Assembly (NCBI GenBank): GCA_044223975.1
Contig: JBGALI010000012.1
Span: forward strand, 83,263-147,262
DNA: 64,000 nucleotides
Direction: 5' to 3'
Origin: CAZCPB01 sp044223975
GTDB lineage: Bacteria; Planctomycetota; Phycisphaerae; Phycisphaerales; UBA1924
How positions within the stretch are numbered: position 1 is the stretch's first letter; every line of letters begins with the position of its first letter. Positions 58,014 to 64,000 of the stretch are shown here, one piece after another. A program made the position numbers and the translations under genes. The notes beneath the pieces were generated by a model. That model worked only from the letters and a program-made list of their open reading frames with translations. It was not told the origin of the DNA and ran no database searches.

Positions 58014-61000
58014 TCAACGCTTCACGAGCCCCCACTGCTCGTCCAGCCTCTTCAATGAAATCGGCTCGGGAGTGCCGAGGTGCTGCGCGAACAGCGACAC
58101 GCGCATCTCCTCGATCATCCAGCGGTACCGCTCCAGGGCCGGGTCGCTGCGGCCTGACGCGTCGTGAGCTCTTCGCCTGTCCAGGAACTGTCGCCAGTGC
58201 GGCACAATCTGCTGCATGGACCGCGCGTCGCGTTCCAGGCCGGCGTTGGTGAGCTTCGCCAGGCGCGCCTCCACCGCCGCGAGGTACCGCGCGATGTGGC
58301 CGAACCGTTCGCGGGGCGTGCGCAGCAGGAATCCGTCGTGGACGAGTTCGCGGAGCTGCGCCCGCACATCGTCCGCGGCAGCCGCGAAGGCGGGAGCGGT
58401 CGCTTCGGCAAGCCGCAGCTCGGCGCGGTGGTGCGCTTCGAGAACCGGCGCAACCTCGCCCTCGACCTCACGGGCGCTCGCGCTGATTCTCCGCCACCCG
58501 GCCAGCAGCGCCGCCTCGAACGCCTCCCGGGTGCGCGGCACCACGCCGACCATGAACGCACGCTCCGCCACCAGCAGTGAAAGGTCGCGCGTGATTGAGC
58601 GCCCCGGAGCCACGGTCGCGTAGCGCAGCGACATCCGCGGCAGGTGCTCCATGCTCCTCACGTGGTGCCGCACCTCGTCCGCCGCACGGGCCAGGAAGAG
58701 CGCCCGCAGCCCCTCGCGCATCGCCGCCGCGCTGCGCTCGGGCGTTTCGAACAGCCGGAGGCACACGACCCCGCCCTCGTCGTCGAGCGCGGGGTACCCC
58801 TTGAGCGTGACGCCGCCGCGCGACAGTGTCACCTGCTCGGGCAGAGCGCCAAAGTCCCAGTCGCGCACGTCGCGCCGGTCAAACTCCGCGGGCGCGAGCG
58901 AGCCAAAGCCTGCGCGCACGCGGTCGCCGAGTTCGAGCTGGAGCTTCGTCAGGTCGCGACCCTCCCCCAGCTTGGCGCCCGCCGCGTCGACGACGCGGAA
59001 GTTCATCCGCAGGTACGCGGGCAGCTCATCGAGGCGGAAGCTCGCGGGCGTGATGGCCAGCCCCAGCGCCGCGCTCAGCTCACCCGCGAGCACCTCGAGG
59101 ATCGAGCCGTCCGGCGCCCCCGCGCGGTCCACCGCCGCGATGCACCGCTCCATGAGTCCGTCCGACACATACTTCCTCGTGCTCCGCGGCAAGGTCCGCA
59201 CGAGACTCTCGACCTTCTCGCGGAACATGCCGGGCACGAGCTTCTCGCCCGAGCGCGCATCGAGCTGCCCAAGCACCTCGATGGGCACACGCATCGTGAT
59301 ACCGTCGGACGGATCCGCGGCATCGTTGCGGTAGCTCAGCGCCAAAGCCGCTCCTCCGAACGGCACCGCGTCGGGGAATCGTTCCGGAGTGATCCCTTCG
59401 GGCTGGGCCGACATCACGTCGCTCTCACTCATGTACAGGACACGCGGGGTCGATCGTTCGGCGACTTTGCGCCACCGCTCGAACCGCTGCGCATCCCACA
59501 CGTCCCGCGGCACGCGTGCCTCGTAGAACGCGAACCTCCGGCGAGCATCCGCGACAAGGTCGGTGCGCCGGGCCTTGGCCTCGAGCTTCTTGGCGTTCTC
59601 GAGCACCGCGCGGTTGTGCACCAGGAACGTCCCCTCGGTCCTGAGCTCGCCCTCGACCAGGGCGTGCTGGATGAATATTTCTCGTGCGGCCACGGGATCG
59701 ATCGGTCCGTACACCACCCGGCGCCGTGCCACGATCTCCAGCCCGAACAGCGTGAGGCGCTCGTACGCAAACACCTGGCCGGTCTGGGCGCTCCAGTGCG
59801 GATCGAAAAAACTACGCGTGAGCGCGTGCGCCCCCACCGCTTCGAGCCACGCCGGGTCGATCTTCGCGACGCTCCGCGCGTAGTTGCGTGTGGTCGTTAC
59901 AACCTCGCCGGCCATCACCCACTTGGGGTTCTGCTTGAAGAGCCCGGAGCCGGGGAACAGGTAGAACTTGGTGCCACGCGTGCCCGCGTATTCCGGAGTC
60001 TCCGGGTCCTTGCGGCCCACGTTGCTCAGGAGCCCCGCCAGGAGAGCACGGTGGATCGACGCCGAGTCCGCCGGGTTGGTGTTGACACGCTTGCCCATCT
60101 CCGTGAGCACCGCATGCAGCTGCTGGCGGACATCGTGCCACTCGCGCATCCGCGTAAAACTCAGAAACGTGTCGCGGCACAGCTTCCGCAGCCTGCTCCC
60201 GCGCAGGTGGTGCGACTGCTCGTGGAAGAACTTCCACACGTTCAGGAACGAGGCAAAGTCCGAAGCCTCGTCCCTGAACTGCCGGTGGGCCTGGTCCGCG
60301 GCTTCCTGCTTCTCAAGCGGTCGCTCTCGTGGGTCCTGCACCGACATCGCCGCGGCGATGATCAGCACCTCCGCGAGGCACCCTTCCTTCTCCGCCGCCA
60401 GAATCATGCGCCCCAGGCGCGGGTCGACCGGCAGGCGCGCCAGCTCCGCGCCGATCCGCGTCAGCTCGTTCTTCTCGTCCACCGCTCCGAGTTCTCGCAG
60501 CGTTTCGTACCCGTCGCGGATCATCCGCGAATCGGGCGCCTCCACGAACGGAAACTCCTCGACCGCTCCCAGGCGCAGCGCCTTCATCTGCAGGATGACG
60601 CTCGCAAGGTTCGTCCGAAGGATCTCGGGCTCGGTGAACCTCTCGCGTCCACCGTAGTCCTGCTCCGAGTACAGGCGCACGCACACGCCCGCCTCGACGC
60701 GCCCGCAGCGCCCCGCGCGTTGGTCGGCACTCGCCCGCGACACCGCCTCGATCGGCAGCCGCTGCACCTTGGTCCGGGCGCTGTACCGGCTGATCCGCGC
60801 GTAGCCCGGGTCCACCACGTACCGGATGCCCGGCACCGTCAGCGACGTTTCCGCCACGTTGGTCGCCAGCACGATCCTCCGCCCCGGGTGTGGCCGGAAG
60901 ACCCGCATCTGCTCCTGTGCCGACAGGCGTGCGTACAGCGGAAGGATCTCCGTCCCGGGCGGGTGGTGCTTCCTCAGCACCTCTGCCGTTTCGCGGATCT

Positions 61001-61937
61001 CGCGCTCGGTCGCGAGGAACACGAGCACATCGCCGCGCCCGGACCGATCGATCGCGCACAGTTCGTCCACGGCCGCGACGATCGCTTCCTCCTGCGTGAG
61101 GTCCTGCTCGTCCTCGTCGCCGGCCAGCGGCTTGTACCGAATCTCGACTGGGTACGTGCGCCCCGAGACCTCGACGATCGGGGCCGGCCCGCGCGGCCCC
61201 GCGAAGTGCTTGGCGAACCGCTCCGGGTCGATCGTCGCCGACGTGATGATCACCTTCAGCTCGGGCCGTCGCGGCAGCAGGCGCTTGACGTACCCCAGCA
61301 GAAAGTCGATGTTCAGGCTACGCTCGTGCGCCTCGTCGATGATCAGCGTGTCGTACGCCTCGAGCATCCGGTCGCCCTGGGTCTCGGCCAGCAGGATGCC
61401 GTCGGTCATGACCTTGACGAGCGTGTCGTCGCTCGTCTGATCGCCGAACCGCACCTTGTACCCCACCTGCCGCCCTAACGGCGTCTGCAACTCCTCGGCG
61501 ATGCGCGTCGCGACCGCCCTCGCCGCGATCCGTCGCGGCTGCGTGTGCCCGATCGCACCGAGCACGCCCCGCCCCAGTTCCAGGCAGATCTTGGGAAGCT
61601 GGGTCGTCTTTCCGGAGCCCGTCTCGCCGCAGATCACGATGACCTGATGGTCGCGGATCGCGGACGCGATCTCGTCCTTGCGCGCAACTACCGGCAGCTC
61701 AGACGGATAGCTCGGTCGCGGGAGTGTCGCGGCGCGGCGGTCCCTTCGTGCCACCGCAATCTCGACGTCGCGCCGCAACGCCTCGATCTCGCGCAAGTCA
61801 GGCGTGGATCCACGCCCTGCGGCGCACGCACGCTGCAGCCGCGCCGACAGCCGGCGACGATCGACCAGCATGCACCGCTCAATCCGGGCCTGAATGTCAC
61901 GGACGGGGTCTGGCACGCCGAAGCGTACCGCGACCAA
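58014..61937 (-). CDS. hrpA: HrpA-type DEAH-box ATP-dependent RNA helicase
   Basis: 1307 residues. Motif I GETGSGKTTQLP, motif II DEAH (IIDEAHERSLN), III SAT (TSATID), V VLATNVAETSLTVPGIRYV and VI RAGRCGR-like are all visible, followed by the HA2/OB region and the long DUF3418-type C-terminus of HrpA. It would unwind RNA or remodel stalled ribosomes. The start is uncertain: TTG 61937 opens the frame and GTG 61916 is possible, both without a clear ribosome site. It is divergent from the redoxin gene at 62054. Confidence 0.93.
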   Translation of the reverse strand: MVAVRFGVPDPVRDIQARIERCMLVDRRRLSARLQRACAAGRGSTPDLREIEALRRDVEIAVARRDRRAATLPRPSYPSELPVVARKDEIASAIRDHQVIVICGETGSGKTTQLPKICLELGRGVLGAIGHTQPRRIAARAVATRIAEELQTPLGRQVGYKVRFGDQTSDDTLVKVMTDGILLAETQGDRMLEAYDTLIIDEAHERSLNIDFLLGYVKRLLPRRPELKVIITSATIDPERFAKHFAGPRGPAPIVEVSGRTYPVEIRYKPLAGDEDEQDLTQEEAIVAAVDELCAIDRSGRGDVLVFLATEREIRETAEVLRKHHPPGTEILPLYARLSAQEQMRVFRPHPGRRIVLATNVAETSLTVPGIRYVVDPGYARISRYSARTKVQRLPIEAVSRASADQRAGRCGRVEAGVCVRLYSEQDYGGRERFTEPEILRTNLASVILQMKALRLGAVEEFPFVEAPDSRMIRDGYETLRELGAVDEKNELTRIGAELARLPVDPRLGRMILAAEKEGCLAEVLIIAAAMSVQDPRERPLEKQEAADQAHRQFRDEASDFASFLNVWKFFHEQSHHLRGSRLRKLCRDTFLSFTRMREWHDVRQQLHAVLTEMGKRVNTNPADSASIHRALLAGLLSNVGRKDPETPEYAGTRGTKFYLFPGSGLFKQNPKWVMAGEVVTTTRNYARSVAKIDPAWLEAVGAHALTRSFFDPHWSAQTGQVFAYERLTLFGLEIVARRRVVYGPIDPVAAREIFIQHALVEGELRTEGTFLVHNRAVLENAKKLEAKARRTDLVADARRRFAFYEARVPRDVWDAQRFERWRKVAERSTPRVLYMSESDVMSAQPEGITPERFPDAVPFGGAALALSYRNDAADPSDGITMRVPIEVLGQLDARSGEKLVPGMFREKVESLVRTLPRSTRKYVSDGLMERCIAAVDRAGAPDGSILEVLAGELSAALGLAITPASFRLDELPAYLRMNFRVVDAAGAKLGEGRDLTKLQLELGDRVRAGFGSLAPAEFDRRDVRDWDFGALPEQVTLSRGGVTLKGYPALDDEGGVVCLRLFETPERSAAAMREGLRALFLARAADEVRHHVRSMEHLPRMSLRYATVAPGRSITRDLSLLVAERAFMVGVVPRTREAFEAALLAGWRRISASAREVEGEVAPVLEAHHRAELRLAEATAPAFAAAADDVRAQLRELVHDGFLLRTPRERFGHIARYLAAVEARLAKLTNAGLERDARSMQQIVPHWRQFLDRRRAHDASGRSDPALERYRWMIEEMRVSLFAQHLGTPEPISLKRLDEQWGLVKR

Positions 61938-62053
61938 AGGCCAAATCCGATGAAACTCACGAGCCCCGTGGGGGTACCATTGGTATCACGAGTCCCCGCG
62001 CCCCCGCCGCCGCGTTCGTGGCGGGTCGCGGCAAAGAAGGGATGGAGCCACGT

Positions 62054-63100
62054 ATGAAACGTCTGACCGTCGTTGCCGCGATCCTCGCCGCCGCCTCGTC
62101 CTCATTCGCCCAGACCCCGACGCCCGCCGCCAAGCCCGCGGCACCAGCGACGGCCCAGCCCGCCGCCAAGCCGGTCTCGACGCTCACCGTGGGCGACAAG
62201 GCCCCGGCCCTGACGGTCGAGAAGTTCGTCAAGGGCGAGCCCATCACGGGCTTTGAGAAGGGCAAGGTCTACGTCGTCGAGTTCTGGGCGACGTGGTGCG
62301 GCCCTTGCAAGGTTTCCATGCCGCACCTCTCCGAACTCCAGAAGGAGTACAAGGACAAGGGCGTCACGATCATCGGAACCAACGTCTGGGAAGATCAGGC
62401 GTACAACGCTGACACGCTCGCCAAGGTGGAGAAGTTCGTCAAGGAAGCCACCACAATGGGCTACACCGTCGCGTACGACGGCGCGGCCAAGGCGACCGAC
62501 ACGGCCTACATGAAGGCCTCCGGCTCCAACGGCATCCCCACCGCCTTCATCGTCAACCAGGACGGCAAGATCGCCTACATCGGCCACCCGATGCAGATGG
62601 ACGACACGCTCAAGCAGGTCGTCGCCGGCAACTTCGACCTCGTGAAGGCCAAGGCCGACTACGAGGCCGCCAAGAACGCCGAAAAGGCCCGCATGAACCA
62701 GGGCGCTTCGCTCCAGAAGTTTGCGACCGATTACACCAAGCTCATGAAGGACGGGAAGACCGACGAGGCGTACAAGCTCGCCGCTCCCATGGTGGACGGC
62801 GCATTCAAGGACAACGCCCAGGGCCTGAACCTGATCGCGTGGACCATCGTCGACCCCGACAAGCCGGTCGCCAAGAAGGATCTGGACCTCGCGCTCAAGG
62901 CCGCGAACCGGGCGATGGAAATCACCAAGAGCAAGGACCCGGCCATCACCGACACGCTCGCGTGGGTCTACTTCACCAAGGGCGATACCGCAAAGGCGAT
63001 CGAGCTGGAGAAGAAGGCCATCGCCCTGGCCGCCGACGACGACCAGATGAAGTCCGAGCTCGAGGGATCCCTCAAGAAGTTTGAGTCCGGCAAGAACTGA
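62054..63100 (+). CDS. Exported thioredoxin-like (TlpA/ResA-type) protein with helical tail
   Basis: 348 residues from ATG 62054 (GGAG six bases upstream; an in-frame ATG at 62042 is less likely). A signal peptide (ending SFAQ) is followed by an Ala/Pro-rich linker and a thioredoxin fold with WATWCGPCKVSMP and a cis-Pro region GIPTAFIV. The C-terminal 130 residues are helical with a TPR-like AWVYFTKGDTAKAIELEKKA. It probably reduces periplasmic disulfides or matures cytochrome c. A strong terminator follows and a paralogue lies downstream. Confidence 0.9.
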   Translation: MKRLTVVAAILAAASSSFAQTPTPAAKPAAPATAQPAAKPVSTLTVGDKAPALTVEKFVKGEPITGFEKGKVYVVEFWATWCGPCKVSMPHLSELQKEYKDKGVTIIGTNVWEDQAYNADTLAKVEKFVKEATTMGYTVAYDGAAKATDTAYMKASGSNGIPTAFIVNQDGKIAYIGHPMQMDDTLKQVVAGNFDLVKAKADYEAAKNAEKARMNQGASLQKFATDYTKLMKDGKTDEAYKLAAPMVDGAFKDNAQGLNLIAWTIVDPDKPVAKKDLDLALKAANRAMEITKSKDPAITDTLAWVYFTKGDTAKAIELEKKAIALAADDDQMKSELEGSLKKFESGKN

Positions 63101-63130
63101 TCTCGCGCCCGCACGATCGAGCATTTGCAG

Positions 63131-63165
63131 GGCCCCGGGGCAGCACCCCGGGGCCTTTTCTGTTT
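63131..63165 (+). terminator. Strong intrinsic terminator
   Basis: GGCCCCGGGG (63131-63140) and CCCCGGGGCC (63146-63155) form a perfect ten-pair stem around CAGCA, followed by TTTTCTGTTT. It ends the transcript of the first thioredoxin-like gene. Confidence 0.92.
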
Positions 63166-63370
63166 CCCGGGAGCAGTCGTCGCCGTGGGGTTCGGGGAAC
63201 GGACGGATACTTTTCCCAATCTTCAAAGCCTCCACCCGTTCCGGACCGAGTTTTTCTGTCGGAACATGCGCGTCCCTGGCGCGTACTTCACCTGGAACCT
63301 CTTCTCGATCGACAGAGCCCGGCAGGACGTGTAGTCCGGCGGCAGCCTGTCGTCCATCCCGGAGTCCTCG

Positions 63371-64000
63371 ATGCACAAGCTCACGTCCCTGATCGCCGCG
63401 GCCTCTCTCTTGGCCAGCGCTTCTGCGTTCGCCCAGGGCGGCGGGAACGACAAGGCCACCAAGCCCGCGCAGCCCGCTGTCAAGCAGCCCGTCAAGACTG
63501 CCGACAAGGCCATCAAGCTCGCAGTCGGCGACAAAGCGCCCGCGCTCAAGGTGGAGAAATTCGTCAAGGGTGAGGAGATCACCGGCTTCGAAAAGGGCCA
63601 CTTCTACGTCATCGAGTTCTGGGCGACATGGTGCCCGCCCTGCCAGAAATCAATCCCGCACCTCACCGATCTTCAGAAGGAATTCAAGGACAAAAACCTC
63701 ACGATCATCGGCGTTGATGTGTGGGAGGACGCTCACGGCGGCAAGTACGACGCCGGGATGTTGACCACCGTCGAGAAGTTCGTGAAGGACAAGGGCGACA
63801 AGATGAACTACACCGTCGCCTATGACGGTGCCGCCAAGGCCATGGACAACGCCTACATGAAGGCCAGCGGGCAGGGCGGCATCCCGGCGGCGTTCATCGT
63901 CGACGGCGAAGGCAAGATCGCGTGGATCGGCAACCCGCTGGACGACAACTTCAAGACGCAGATCAAGAAGGTCGTCAGCGGCAAGGAGAAGAAGAAGGAC
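63371..64000 (+). CDS. Second thioredoxin-like (TlpA-type) exported protein, cut by window edge
   Basis: At least 210 residues, open at the window end. It has a signal peptide (ASAFAQ), a Lys/Pro/Ala-rich linker and a thioredoxin domain with WATWCPPCQKSIP and GIPAAFIV. It is a close paralogue of the preceding gene: both contain VGDKAPAL, KFVKGE, ITGFEKG and YTVAYDGAAKA. The active-site dipeptide differs, PP here and GP there, which usually shifts the redox potential. GGAG (63361-63364) precedes ATG 63371. It has its own transcript because of the terminator before it. Confidence 0.88.
   Translation, partial: MHKLTSLIAAASLLASASAFAQGGGNDKATKPAQPAVKQPVKTADKAIKLAVGDKAPALKVEKFVKGEEITGFEKGHFYVIEFWATWCPPCQKSIPHLTDLQKEFKDKNLTIIGVDVWEDAHGGKYDAGMLTTVEKFVKDKGDKMNYTVAYDGAAKAMDNAYMKASGQGGIPAAFIVDGEGKIAWIGNPLDDNFKTQIKKVVSGKEKKKD

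Noticed and set aside
58644..61478. Long plus-strand open frame opposite hrpA
   Set aside because: Same kind of shadow; the minus frame has all DEAH helicase motifs in order.

Overview
This is a GC-rich bacterial window that reads as Planctomycetota, most likely Phycisphaerae or a relative. The assignment is inferred from gene families. Three exported proteins end in a tandem dockerin-like module whose last residues are Gly-Cys. There is a membrane protein with a CxxCGYD...CPECG ribbon, an ECF sigma factor paired with a zinc-finger/TPR Ser/Thr kinase, Tat-exported Rossmann enzymes, and a Ycf46-like AAA ATPase linked to DUF1257 and DUF2997. No complete RNA gene, intact mobile element or CRISPR array was found.

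Layout. 1-4.9 kb: a structured stretch without a gene, a PilZ protein, a general-stress type SDR, a PAP2 phosphatase, small membrane proteins and an isolated tRNA 3'-end fragment. 4.9-10 kb: a MarR regulator divergent from an RND efflux pair (membrane fusion protein plus pump), with a palindromic operator over the predicted -35. 10.0-10.3 kb: a frameshifted TPR remnant. 10.5-16.8 kb: an eight-gene, mostly overlapping operon: PflX-like radical SAM protein, small protein, Ycf46-like AAA ATPase, DUF1257, DUF2997, zinc-ribbon membrane protein with a catalytically dead signal-peptidase fold, TPR protein, PilT-like ATPase. This is the best candidate for an undescribed system. 17-25 kb: lipoprotein, kinase/sigma pair and a large BNR/VPS10-like exported protein. 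25-29 kb: GDSL hydrolase, DNRLRE protein and PQQ-type sugar dehydrogenase, all with the GC-type dockerin tail.

29-37 kb is mostly housekeeping: PilZ, ftsY, nusB, ribH, a UbiA-like protein, an operon of HEAT lipoprotein + RsbW-like ATPase + STAS protein + MlaE permease, then guaA, yjbQ and a redoxin. 37-45 kb: exported protein of unknown function, Tat amine oxidase, exported methyltransferase-like protein, ATP/ADP-translocase-like carrier and Tat NAD(P)-epimerase. 44.3-45.6 kb is a repeat-rich accessory patch with a tiny membrane protein, a palindromic element and an ankyrin protein. 45.6-64 kb: propeller-amidohydrolase, an AddB/AddA-like helicase-nuclease pair, M16 peptidase, HrpA helicase and two tandem thioredoxin-like paralogues, the second cut by the window edge.

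How the genes work together. The clearest functional units are the MarR-controlled efflux pair, the Ycf46/DUF1257/DUF2997 operon, sigma-kinase signalling, the STAS/ATPase/MlaE envelope-lipid or partner-switch operon, riboflavin/NusB/FtsY housekeeping, and AddAB-like recombination. Starts were chosen from Shine-Dalgarno sequences, signal peptides and overlaps. Families were recognised from motifs, not database searches.
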